Below, in pieces: positions 56,629-64,000 of a DNA stretch of 64,000 nucleotides. The notes below the pieces were generated by a model, which was not told the DNA's origin, searched no databases, and saw nothing but the letters and a program-made list of their open reading frames with translations. The translations under genes and the position numbers were made by a program. The number at the start of each line of letters is the position of its first letter. Position 1 is the stretch's first letter. The stretch lies in assembly GCA_900540145.1 (NCBI GenBank), contig UQEW01000001.1, positions 5,756 through 69,755 of the forward strand. The letters are read 5' to 3'. Source of the DNA: an uncultured Eubacteriales bacterium (GTDB lineage: Bacteria; Bacillota; Clostridia; Peptostreptococcales; Anaerovoracaceae).

Positions 56629-57195
56629 TTATCTATGCTTATTTGATACTTGCTTCAATGTTACTACTCCATAGACAAGTGCTCCTATATTGCCTGCAAT
56701 CATATCAGTAACCGTATCAACCATGCCTCTTTGCATTCCGCCGCCTGCAATTTTATCAGCCAGGAACTCAAAAATCTCCCATAGCCCGGCTCCCCCGCTG
56801 GAAAACATACACGCTGTAAAAATCATGGGAATAACAAAAGGTTTCAAGTCTTCCACCTTAGAAGTCCGCTTTAACAGCTTTTCTATTATAAACATGCCAA
56901 ATGCAGCCAACAAAAATCCGCTTATAAAATGAACAATTTTATCATAAGGGCCTACGAATCTATATAAATCGATTATAGAGCCAAGAGGCGACGCCATAAA
57001 GATAAATACCAATCCGCTGTAAAACAAAGTGTCGTCTACTTTTATTATTTTCGTTACGATTACCATAATCACTATTGAAACAAAAGCCCCTGCTACATTA
57101 GCAGCAGGAGGATTTATCCCAATCGCATATGCTATTACAACTGCTGGCGCTGTAGCAGCTGTCAATATTATTATTCCGGTTGTTCTGCCTTTCAT
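56629..57195 (-). CDS. DUF2238/YjdF-like membrane protein
   Basis: The 188-residue protein has about six helices and the DUF2238 signatures YDKIVHFISGFLLAAFGMF, GLWEIFEFLADKI and VDTVTDMIAGNIGALVYG, with conserved His, Glu and Asp in the membrane. Function is not known. It lies 34 bases after proB, with a weak ribosome site, so it may be read from the proB transcript. Confidence 0.82.
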   Translation of the reverse strand: MKGRTTGIIILTAATAPAVVIAYAIGINPPAANVAGAFVSIVIMVIVTKIIKVDDTLFYSGLVFIFMASPLGSIIDLYRFVGPYDKIVHFISGFLLAAFGMFIIEKLLKRTSKVEDLKPFVIPMIFTACMFSSGGAGLWEIFEFLADKIAGGGMQRGMVDTVTDMIAGNIGALVYGVVTLKQVSNKHR

Positions 57196-57229
57196 ATAAT
57201 AACCATACCTAAGTCGTCAAAATTTAAAA

Positions 57230-58027
57230 TCAGTCACACAAAAAAACGGTGCCTTCTGCTTTTCCATCCATCGTAAGAGTAATAATGTCTTTTTTCTTGC
57301 CGTTAAGCAATATGGTAGATACACCAGCCTGGCAGGCTCTTCTAGCTGCTTCTATCTTAGTATTTATCCCGCCTGTGCCAAAAGAACTTTTTCCCTTAGT
57401 ATCTATTTTTGCCATAAGCTTATCTATGTTGTCTATCTCATGCAGCAGCTTGGCGTCTTGATTTATTTTAGGATTTTTATCGAACACACCGTCTATGTCG
57501 CTGAGAATGATAAGTGTATCAGCTGCCCACAAGGATGCAGTCAACGCACTTAGTTTATCGTTATCTCCAATCTGAAATTCTTCAGTACTCACAGTATCGT
57601 TTTCATTCACTATAGGAACCACGCCCTCATCTATAAGAGTAAACATGGTGTTTCTTATATGCAGCCGTCTCTGAGAATTTTCAAAATCCGAGTTGGTCAA
57701 AAGCATCTGTCCGACATGCAAATCCCTCTCTGCAAAAAACTCTTTATACGCCATCATAAGTTCCACCTGTCCTATGGCACACAAGGCTTGTTTATAGTTC
57801 ATGTCTTCTACCTTGTGCCATTTATTTATGGCTCCTACCCCGCAGATTTTTGCACCGCTGGACACTATAACAATGCGTTTACCATCATCTATAAGAGCGA
57901 TAAGTTGCTCTACTATGTTCTTAATGGCTTCTCTGTTGGGTACTCCGTCTTCTGTTGAAAGCACATTACTTCCGAGTTTTATTACAATCTTCTTGCTGTC
58001 TTCCAATATCTTTTGTATCGTTGTCAT
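57230..58027 (-). CDS. proB: Glutamate 5-kinase, without PUA domain
   Basis: ProB phosphorylates glutamate for proline synthesis. The 265-residue protein has the kinase domain only: IVIKLGSNVLST near residue 14, VIVSSGAKICGVG, GDNDKLSALTASLWAADTLIILSDIDG and SFGTGGINTKIEAA. The RNA-binding-type PUA domain of E. coli ProB is missing, as in many Firmicutes. It is divergent from proA, with which it shares the intergenic promoter. Confidence 0.95.
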   Translation of the reverse strand: MTTIQKILEDSKKIVIKLGSNVLSTEDGVPNREAIKNIVEQLIALIDDGKRIVIVSSGAKICGVGAINKWHKVEDMNYKQALCAIGQVELMMAYKEFFAERDLHVGQMLLTNSDFENSQRRLHIRNTMFTLIDEGVVPIVNENDTVSTEEFQIGDNDKLSALTASLWAADTLIILSDIDGVFDKNPKINQDAKLLHEIDNIDKLMAKIDTKGKSSFGTGGINTKIEAARRACQAGVSTILLNGKKKDIITLTMDGKAEGTVFLCD

Positions 58028-58068
58028 ATCTTTTCAATGTCCTTCTCAATTTAGCTTAATAAAATTTA

Positions 58069-58097
58069 TTACAATTATACCATTTCTATGATAAAAT
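58069..58097. promoter_or_regulatory. Overlapping divergent promoters of proB and proA
   Basis: On the plus strand TTACAA (58069-58074), 17 bases, and TAAAAT (58092-58097) point to proA. On the minus strand TATAAT (58074-58079) points to proB with only a weak -35. The two promoters overlap, so they probably compete or share a regulator. Confidence 0.55.
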
Positions 58098-58137
58098 TAA
58101 AATAACAAATACGTCATGTATCGAAAGGATTTGCAAT

Positions 58138-59355
58138 ATGAATTATGTCGAAACCGCCAAGCGTGCCAAGAAAGACAGCTTTCTCTTGTCTTCCATATCT
58201 GAAGGAATAAGAAACAGCGCTTTGTCCCTTATCTGCGAAAAACTGAGAGAAAATCAGGATTACATTTTCGCTGCCAATCAAAAGGATCTTCAGGCGGCCG
58301 AAGAAAATGCTCTGCCGTCGCCACTGTTATCCAGGCTTAAATTTGACAGCAAAAAGCTTTCAACATGTATAGACGGTATGCACGATCTGATAGGGATGGA
58401 TGATCCTCTCAACCGGGTACTGATGAAGCGTCAGCTGGATCAGGGACTTATGCTCACTAAAGTCACCTGCCCTATAGGTGTTATAGGGGTGATCTTTGAA
58501 TCTCGTCCTGATGCGCTCCTGCAGATTTCAGGATTATGCATAAAAAGCGGCAATTGCGCCATTCTTAAAGGCGGCAGCGAAGCGTCTCATACTAACCGGG
58601 CGTTGTTTGATGTAGTTCACCAGGCAGGAGTTGAGGCCGGACTCCCCGACGGATTTTTATCTTTGGTGGACACAAGAGAAGGCGTTGAAGAACTGCTTTC
58701 GTGCCATGAATATATCGACCTTATCATTCCCAGAGGATCCAACGCTTTCGTTCAGCATATAATGGAAAACTCCAAAATTCCTGTCATGGGTCATGCCGAC
58801 GGTATATGCCATATCTACGTGGCAGAAGATGCCGACATCCCTATGGCTTTAAAAATCATAGAAGATTCCAAGCTGCAATATCCGGCGGCCTGCAATGCTG
58901 TAGAAACCCTTTTGCTCCATCAAGACATATACGACAAAGTTATTTCTTCAATAACGGATAAGATAACGTTAAAAGAAGGGGAATATAATCAAGAGTATCT
59001 AGACACCGTGATGACGGTAAAGAAAGTCTCGTCCATAGATGAAGCCATAGATTCCATCAACTCCAACGGCTCTCATCATACTGACTGTATAATTACGAAA
59101 GATCGCAAAAAGGCTGATTACTTCATGGACAGAGTAGACTCTGCCGGAGTATATCACAACTGTTCCACCCGCTTTGCTGACGGATTCCGCTACGGCTTCG
59201 GCGCTGAAGTCGGTATCAGTACAGGCAAACTGCATGCCAGAGGTCCGGTAGGATTAGATGGCTTAGTAACTTACAAATACAAGCTTTATGGCAGTGGACA
59301 GACTGTGGAGCCGTACGCAACCGGTGAAAAGAAATTTCATTTTGAGGACCTGTAA
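58138..59355 (+). CDS. proA: Gamma-glutamyl phosphate reductase
   Basis: ProA reduces glutamyl phosphate to the semialdehyde with NADPH. The 405-residue protein shows VTCPIGVIGVIFESRPDALLQI, CAILKGGSEASHTN, LIIPRGSNAFVQHIMENSKIPVMGHADGICH and the catalytic Cys in YPAACNAVETLLLH, then GFRYGFGAEVGISTGKLHARGPVGLDGL. Length is standard. The CGAAAGGA site lies just before ATG 58138. Confidence 0.97.
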   Translation: MNYVETAKRAKKDSFLLSSISEGIRNSALSLICEKLRENQDYIFAANQKDLQAAEENALPSPLLSRLKFDSKKLSTCIDGMHDLIGMDDPLNRVLMKRQLDQGLMLTKVTCPIGVIGVIFESRPDALLQISGLCIKSGNCAILKGGSEASHTNRALFDVVHQAGVEAGLPDGFLSLVDTREGVEELLSCHEYIDLIIPRGSNAFVQHIMENSKIPVMGHADGICHIYVAEDADIPMALKIIEDSKLQYPAACNAVETLLLHQDIYDKVISSITDKITLKEGEYNQEYLDTVMTVKKVSSIDEAIDSINSNGSHHTDCIITKDRKKADYFMDRVDSAGVYHNCSTRFADGFRYGFGAEVGISTGKLHARGPVGLDGLVTYKYKLYGSGQTVEPYATGEKKFHFEDL

Positions 59356-59367
59356 GATAATGTTCCC

Positions 59368-59427
59368 ATGGCAGCATGTCCAATGGCAGCATGTCCAATG
59401 GCAGCATGTCCAATGGCAGCATGTCGA
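59368..59427. repeat. Four tandem 15-base repeats after proA
   Basis: ATGGCAGCATGTCCA occurs four times head to tail (the last ends CGA), starting 12 bases after the proA stop. Period 15 lets frames run through it, producing a 5-residue repeat, but no gene is supported. It is likely a short, length-variable tandem repeat. Confidence 0.9.
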
Positions 59428-59449
59428 AACTCGTCGAACACTCTTGTCA

Positions 59450-59697
59450 GCTGACTTTTTTCGGAAAATTTTCAAAAAAAGTCAGCGAAAATCGAAAAAA
59501 TAGCAGTCAACTGCAAAATTTCTACTTAAAAATGACAAAAAATAAAAAATCTTACAAAAAAGTCAGTAAAAAAGCTGTTTTTATGACAAAATCTGAGATT
59601 TTTTCGTTTTTTGTCATTTTACGTCTTAAATCAGCCCAAAAATGGAATTATATGTAAGAAATGATGACAAAATTTTCAAAAAAAGAAAATTTTGTCA
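59450..59697. repeat. Cluster of three AT-rich inverted repeats between proA and the aminopeptidase gene
   Basis: Three hairpins lie in a row: GCTGACTTTTTT/AAAAAAAGTCAGC (59450-59486), a 23-base near-perfect arm pair with AAAATGACAAAAAAT (59528-59550) and its complement (59597-59620), and TGACAAAATTTTC/GAAAATTTTGTCA with a 7-base A loop (59665-59697). Each has A/T tracts on both strands, so they can end transcripts from proA and from the opposite aminopeptidase gene. The shared TGACAAAA word suggests a common origin. No gene is supported. After it, 59709-59760 is GC-rich with GGCTCTCGCC twice and a GCCGCC/GGCGGC hairpin. Confidence 0.75.
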
Positions 59698-59766
59698 TTT
59701 TTGGATGCGGCTCTCGCCTCAGTATGGGCGAAGACAGGCTCTCGCCGCCCAGCCGGCCCGGCGGCC

Positions 59767-61485
59767 TTACAGTTCCCCAGTCTGCTCCCTGAGCCAGCTT
59801 CTTACCTCCGTCTCCAGTCTCGATTCCAGCACCCGATAGACCTTCTCGTGATAAGCATTAAGATACTTCCTTTCCTCTTCACTCAACATTTCTGGCAGAA
59901 TAGCGTCTCTGTCGAAGGGGCACAGCGTAATCGGCTCAAAGGCCAGACTTCCGTCCTTTTCCACACATACCAGCTCATTTTCCAGTCGTATACCGTAGGC
60001 ACCTTCCTTATACACACCCGGCTCATCAGTAGTTATCATTCCCGGCAGGATAGGCCAATCGCCTCCTGTAGGGCTTATCCTGTTCGGTCCCTCGTGGACA
60101 CTTAGTATATGGCCTACGCCATGACCTGTACCGTGATTGAAGTCCAGACCCTTTGCTCTTAAAGGGTTTCTGGCTATCTGATCCAGCTGAGAACCGGTAA
60201 TTCCTTTCTCGAATACAGCCATGGAAAGCTCCAGGTTAGACTTCAGTACTGTGGTATAGTCTTCCCTCATCTCATCGGTCAGCGGACCTAGCGCAATGGT
60301 TCTTGTTATATCTGTAGTGCCGTCTTCATATTGACCGCCCGAATCTACCAAAAGCAGCCCTTCCGGCCTAAGCTGCCTGTCTGTATCAGGAGTCGGCGTA
60401 TAATGAACGATAGCGCCGTTTTCCATATATCCGGATATGGTATCGAAACTGAGGTCGAAGCAGCCAGTCTGCTGTCTTCTCAAAGTTTCCAACTTATCTG
60501 CTGCTGATATTTCCGAAATGGCAGCCTTTCCTACATTGCTCTTAAGCCAGAAAATAAACTGCACCATGGCTGTTCCGTCTTTTATGTGAGCGTTTTCCGT
60601 ACATCGAAGTTCTGTCTGATTCTTTACGGCTTTCATCGCTTCTACAGGATCAACATCGCTGATTATTTCCACATTTTCAGGTAAGGATTTCACCAAAGTG
60701 TAGCTGGCTTTTTTTGTATCCAAAAGCAGGCTGCCCTTTTTCAGCTCTTTGATGTCTTCAAAGAACTGAAAATACGGCAAAGATTCTCTCCCCTCAAGAA
60801 CTTTAGCAATCGGATACAGTGTATACAACCGGTCTTCGTCTCGACTTATGATGGAAAAGGCGAAAAAAACAGGCGTATGAGACACATCACTGCCTCTTAA
60901 ATTATAAAGCCAGGCGATTTCTTCAAGTCCGGTTATTATGTGATAGTCTGCACCCTTTTCTTCCATGGCAAGACGGAGCCGCTTCAGCTTGCTTTCTGCT
61001 GTTTCTCCAACAGCTTCTAAAGGCAGCTCATATATCTCATTTCCATGGAGAGCCGGCCGTTCTTCCCATATCTCTCCCACCAGATCCAAGTCAAACTTTA
61101 TGTTATAATCTGTTTCTAAAGATTTTCCGAAATCCGCATCTACCACTCTGCCGTCAAAAGCCACTACGCTTTCCGGCTTTAGGTTTTCGGCAAGATATTC
61201 TCTTATGCTCAAAACTCCCGGCTGGTTGATCCTCATCAGGCTTATACCGCTGCCCTGAAGCTGTTTTTCCGCCTGCAAAAAGTATCTTCCGTCTGTCCAA
61301 AGGCCAGCGAAATCCCCGGTGACCAGCAAGGTTCCGGCAGAGCCTGTAAATCCTGAAACATATTTCCTGCATTTAAAATAATCGTTTACGTATTCCGAGC
61401 CGTGAAAGTCCGTGGTAGGCACAAGATAAGCATCAATTCCTCTTTTGCCCATTTCACGACGCAGCGCCAAAAGCTCTTCTTTCAT
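59767..61485 (-). CDS. pepP: Xaa-Pro aminopeptidase (M24B, aminopeptidase P family)
   Basis: The 572-residue enzyme removes N-terminal residues before proline. It has two creatinase-like N-terminal domains and a C-terminal M24 metallopeptidase domain. The metal ligands are visible: Asp in VDSGGQYEDGTTDITRT, His in HGTGHGVGH, Glu in TTDEPGVY and Glu in RLENELV. ATG 61485 has GAGGTG upstream; a GTG at 61494 is less likely. Length suits the three-domain form. The symbol is for the family. It stands alone with a TATAAT box upstream. Confidence 0.93.
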   Translation of the reverse strand: MKEELLALRREMGKRGIDAYLVPTTDFHGSEYVNDYFKCRKYVSGFTGSAGTLLVTGDFAGLWTDGRYFLQAEKQLQGSGISLMRINQPGVLSIREYLAENLKPESVVAFDGRVVDADFGKSLETDYNIKFDLDLVGEIWEERPALHGNEIYELPLEAVGETAESKLKRLRLAMEEKGADYHIITGLEEIAWLYNLRGSDVSHTPVFFAFSIISRDEDRLYTLYPIAKVLEGRESLPYFQFFEDIKELKKGSLLLDTKKASYTLVKSLPENVEIISDVDPVEAMKAVKNQTELRCTENAHIKDGTAMVQFIFWLKSNVGKAAISEISAADKLETLRRQQTGCFDLSFDTISGYMENGAIVHYTPTPDTDRQLRPEGLLLVDSGGQYEDGTTDITRTIALGPLTDEMREDYTTVLKSNLELSMAVFEKGITGSQLDQIARNPLRAKGLDFNHGTGHGVGHILSVHEGPNRISPTGGDWPILPGMITTDEPGVYKEGAYGIRLENELVCVEKDGSLAFEPITLCPFDRDAILPEMLSEEERKYLNAYHEKVYRVLESRLETEVRSWLREQTGEL

Positions 61486-61552
61486 GTTCCTCACCTCTTT
61501 CCCTGATTATTAATATATTATACACAAGCTTTTACTGTTTGTATACTAAAGG

Positions 61553-61596
61553 AAAAGCCCTGAAATCAATCTTTGCTTGTTTTCAAGGGCTTTAAA
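61553..61596 (-). terminator. Intrinsic terminator after tsf
   Basis: On the minus strand AAAGCCCTTGAAA and TTTCAGGGCTTTT form a stem about 12 pairs long with a 16-base loop. The T run is short. It lies 30 bases after the tsf stop. Confidence 0.75.
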
Positions 61597-61625
61597 AATG
61601 TTCTGTTTAATTTTTTGATTAATTC

Positions 61626-62540
61626 TTACAGTCCGGCTTGAGCGGCTACTTCAGCTGCGAAGTCTTCCTCTTTCTTTTCGATGCCTTCGCCTACCTCATA
61701 TCTTACCATCTCAACTACCTGCATAGGCTTGCCGATCTCTTTGGCCACGTTTTCAACGTATTGGGCTACAGTAATATCGCTGTCCTTTACGAATTTCTGG
61801 TCAACCAAACATACTTCCTTAAGAATAGCCTTTATCTTGCCTGGTATGATTCTTTCAAGAAGTTCTTCCTTCTTTCCTTCATTGAGAAGCTGCTGTCTGG
61901 CAATTTCTGTTTCTGATTCCAGCCAAGCCGGGTCAACCTGAGACTCGTCTACGAACTTAGGGCTCATAGATGCAACCTGCATAGCCACATCTTTAGCGCA
62001 TACAGCGATTTCATCAGCTGAAGCTTCTGTCTTGATACCTACGATAACGCCGATCTTTCCGTTCCCGTGAATATATCCTGTATAAACTACACCAGGAGTA
62101 GCCATCTTGTGGAATCTTCTGATGTTCATGTTTTCGCCGATCTTTGCTATCTTGCTGTTGAGAGCATCTGCAACAGTTCCCTCTCCTTCATAAGGAAGAA
62201 CTCTGAAAGCTTCCATGTCGTCGCTTTCAGCTGCTAATGCCATATCAGCAAGCTTCTCTACAAAGCTTACGAACTCATCGTTCTTAGCTACGAAGTCAGT
62301 CTCGGAGTTTACTTCTATAACTGCTGCTGCCTTGTGAGCATCGTCAAAAGCAACTCTTACGAGACCTTCTGCTGCTATTCTTCCTGCTTTTTTAGCTGCC
62401 TTAGCCAGACCTTTTTCTCTCAAAAGCTCAATGGCTTTTTCGATATCTCCATCAACTTCAACCAGCGCTTTTTTGCAGTCCATCATGCCTGCGCCGGTTC
62501 TCTCTCTCAGTTCTTTTACTAATTGTGCAGTTACTGCCAT
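61626..62540 (-). CDS. tsf: Elongation factor Ts
   Basis: EF-Ts exchanges GDP for GTP on EF-Tu. The 304-residue protein has the N-terminal UBA-like domain VKELRERTGAGMMDCKKALVEVDGDIEKAIELLREKG, the TDFVAKNDEF motif near residue 80 that contacts EF-Tu, and the second dimerisation domain with ISMSPKFVDES-like VASMSPKFVDESQV. It follows rpsB by 89 bases, the common order. Confidence 0.97.
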   Translation of the reverse strand: MAVTAQLVKELRERTGAGMMDCKKALVEVDGDIEKAIELLREKGLAKAAKKAGRIAAEGLVRVAFDDAHKAAAVIEVNSETDFVAKNDEFVSFVEKLADMALAAESDDMEAFRVLPYEGEGTVADALNSKIAKIGENMNIRRFHKMATPGVVYTGYIHGNGKIGVIVGIKTEASADEIAVCAKDVAMQVASMSPKFVDESQVDPAWLESETEIARQQLLNEGKKEELLERIIPGKIKAILKEVCLVDQKFVKDSDITVAQYVENVAKEIGKPMQVVEMVRYEVGEGIEKKEEDFAAEVAAQAGL

Positions 62541-62629
62541 TTTTTTATCCTCCCGAAAATTCTGCAGCGACTGCGGCCAAACCGCAGTCGCTATTGTTCA
62601 GTTATTATTCAGTCATTACTCAATTGCTA

Positions 62630-63469
62630 TTATTCAGCGTCTGCCTTTTCTTCTGAATCGTTGTCTTCAGCTTCCTCAGCCTGCTCAGTTTCTGCCTCTT
62701 CAGGAACATCTCCTGCTTCTTCAGCATCTTCTGCCGGAGATTCCTGTTCTTCAACGTCAACTTCTTCTGATCCTTCGTCGAAGCTTTCGCCCTGATTAGC
62801 TTCAATAACAGCATCGGCCATTCTGGCGGCTATGAGCTTAACTGCTCTTATAGCGTCGTCGTTGGCAGGGATTACGTAATCCACGTCGTCAGGGTCACAG
62901 TTGGTATCTACGATTCCTACGATAGGAATTCCAAGGATTCTGGCTTCTTTAACTGCTATTCTTTCCTTTTTAGGATCAACTACGAAGATAGCACCCGGCA
63001 TTTCAGGCATATCCTTGATACCGCCTAAGAACTTTTCCAGCTTTTCCATCTCAGCTCTGAGCTTGATGACTTCCTTCTTTGCCAGCTTGTCGAAAGTACC
63101 GTCCTCCTCCATGGTATAGAGGTCGTTGAGTCTCTTGATTCTTGTAGCGATGGTCTTGTGGTTGGTAAGCATTCCTCCAAGCCATCTTTCGCTTACGTAA
63201 TATTCGCCGCATCTCTTAGCCTCATCTACTATAGCCTGCTGAGCCTGCTTCTTTGTTCCAACGAAAAGAATAGGCTTGCCTTCTTCAGCTACGCTTCTGA
63301 GGAAATCGTATGCTTCTTCAATCTTCTTTACAGTTTTCTGCAGGTCTATGATATAGATTCCGTTTCTTTCTGTAAAAATGTAAGGAGCCATCTTAGGGTT
63401 CCATCTTCTTGTCTGATGTCCGAAATGAACACCTGCTTCCAGTAACTGTTTCATTGAAATTACTGCCAT
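62630..63469 (-). CDS. rpsB: 30S ribosomal protein S2
   Basis: The 279-residue protein has the S2 start [43 protein letters not shown] and [28 protein letters not shown]. The usual length is about 235-245; here residues 235-279 are an acidic tail very rich in Glu and Asp. Acidic S2 tails occur in some Clostridia. AGGAGG lies before ATG 63469. Confidence 0.97.
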   Translation of the reverse strand: MAVISMKQLLEAGVHFGHQTRRWNPKMAPYIFTERNGIYIIDLQKTVKKIEEAYDFLRSVAEEGKPILFVGTKKQAQQAIVDEAKRCGEYYVSERWLGGMLTNHKTIATRIKRLNDLYTMEEDGTFDKLAKKEVIKLRAEMEKLEKFLGGIKDMPEMPGAIFVVDPKKERIAVKEARILGIPIVGIVDTNCDPDDVDYVIPANDDAIRAVKLIAARMADAVIEANQGESFDEGSEEVDVEEQESPAEDAEEAGDVPEEAETEQAEEAEDNDSEEKADAE

Positions 63470-63648
63470 TTTAAATCCTCCTGGTTTTTTACTTCCATCA
63501 GGCTCGTCCTGAACACCGCTTGCAAGGCCGTTCTGACCGGCTTTTTAACGCACCCTTATCGCAGGGATCCCCATCAGTGGGAAACCGCGGCAACCACATA
63601 CTGCCTGATGTGCTAATTTACTCGCGCGCTTATGCACACTGCCTTAAT
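63470..63648 (-). promoter_or_regulatory. Structured rpsB leader
   Basis: The 180-base leader is closed by the long-range pair CATCAGGC (63603-63610, minus strand) with GCCTGATG (63496-63503). Inside, several GC hairpins are seen, such as GCCGGTCAGAACGGC (near 63530) and CCACTGATGGGG. Ribosomal protein S2 often controls its own mRNA, so this may be an autoregulatory leader, but I cannot match it to a known family. Confidence 0.55.
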
Positions 63649-63677
63649 ACTATACAATAAAACTGTTGAAATTGCAA
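63649..63677 (-). promoter_or_regulatory. Promoter of rpsB-tsf
   Basis: On the minus strand TTGCAA (63672-63677), 17-base spacer and TATAGT (63649-63654). Transcription would start near 63642. Confidence 0.75.
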
Positions 63678-63723
63678 GCGTTTTTTGCAGGTATGCAATG
63701 ATTACAAATGAAATTTACTTTTT

Positions 63724-63906
63724 TGTTGTATTATGTTGTATTATTTTGATGATAAAGGAAAAAATTACAACATTTTGCTCTGAGACAGCTCTTTTGCAGG
63801 TTTAAAACAAGGGTGATGTTGTATATTGGAGGGGAATTTAAAAACCATACAACATTTCGCCCAAAATTGTTGTATTATTTTGAGTTTTGCTCAATATTTA
63901 CAACAT
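63724..63906. repeat. Three neighbouring ATGTTGTA palindromes
   Basis: Three inverted pairs lie in a row: ATGTTGTATTATTTT with AAAAAATTACAACAT (63733-63773), ATGTTGTATATTGG with CCATACAACAT (63816-63855), and TTGTTGTATTATTTTGAG with CTCAATATTTACAACAT (63867-63906). They share ends TGTTGTA and TACAACA with the perfect palindrome at 21843-21882. They lie in the 330-base non-coding stretch between the rpsB promoter and the window end, which shows no gene. They may be a small repeat family or binding sites. Confidence 0.75.
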
Positions 63907-64000
63907 GACTATGAATTATCTATGTAAAACACTTGAAATGAAAAACTAACTTCCAGATGTATCTTCCTTTAACGAAATTTGTTTTTCATCAACTCTTTAT

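Noticed and set aside
59368..59427. CRISPR-like repeats
   Set aside because: The 15-base units are directly adjacent with no spacers and no cas genes nearby.
59376..59657. 93-codon frame starting in the tandem repeats after proA
   Set aside because: No ribosome site, sequence made of a 5-residue repeat followed by Lys-rich translation of inverted repeats, no family match.

Overview
The window reads as chromosomal DNA from a low-to-moderate GC, Gram-positive anaerobe of the class Clostridia. A family such as Anaerovoracaceae or a neighbouring Peptostreptococcales group would fit, but this is inference and no marker here fixes the genus. Supporting signs are AGGAGG-type ribosome binding sites, sigma-A promoters, a Firmicutes-type LexA box, a ZTP riboswitch, a surface protein ending in an LPXTG-like signal, and long single-strand operons. 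No rRNA, tRNA, insertion sequence, prophage or CRISPR array was seen.

Layout. 1-12339 (minus): purine operon purE-C-F-M-N-O-H(AICARFT only)-D-L plus a CofE-like gene cut by the window edge, driven by a promoter, a ZTP riboswitch and an intrinsic terminator. 12340-15938 (minus): YeiH-like exporter, aldo/keto reductase and SstT symporter, with their own promoter and terminator. 15955-21697 (minus): livKHMGF branched-chain amino acid ABC transporter followed by a cytidylate-kinase-like gene; a 41-codon Ile/Val/Leu-rich leader reading frame and a terminator precede livK. 21904-35481 (minus): leuA-leuC-leuD-ilvA-leuB-(DUF815 ATPase)-ilvB-ilvN-ilvC-ilvD-ilvE, preceded by a leucine leader peptide and an attenuator. 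35676-37877 (plus): a DUF1538 membrane protein with a tandem PII-like protein. 38072-41086 (minus): pantothenate operon DUF2520-panB-panC-panD. 41435-45243: a secreted CHAP protein, an SOS-controlled YolD/Y-family polymerase pair and a radical SAM/SPASM protein. 45311-56583 (minus): a heme-acquisition locus under a DtxR-like regulator. 56629-59355: a DUF2238 membrane protein, proB, and divergent proA. 59356-59766: repeat-rich intergenic DNA. 59767-64000 (minus): Xaa-Pro aminopeptidase, tsf, rpsB and the rpsB leader, then a cluster of palindromic repeats.

How it works together. Two large biosynthetic operons appear to be controlled by RNA: purines by ZTP sensing, leucine/isoleucine/valine probably by ribosome-mediated attenuation. 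The adjacent importer may use the same logic. The heme locus has the gene order NEAT protein, Shp-like protein, lipoprotein receptor, permease, ATPase, two ABC half-transporters, resembling the streptococcal shr-shp-hts/sia operon. It carries three copies of a GTTAG-N6-CTAAC palindrome near the regulator and the operon start.

Most interesting points: the two leader peptides, the PurF that lacks its catalytic cysteine, the split PurH function (PurO plus AICARFT), the DUF1538/PII pair, the heme regulon with its operator, and the dispersed ATGTTGTA palindromes.
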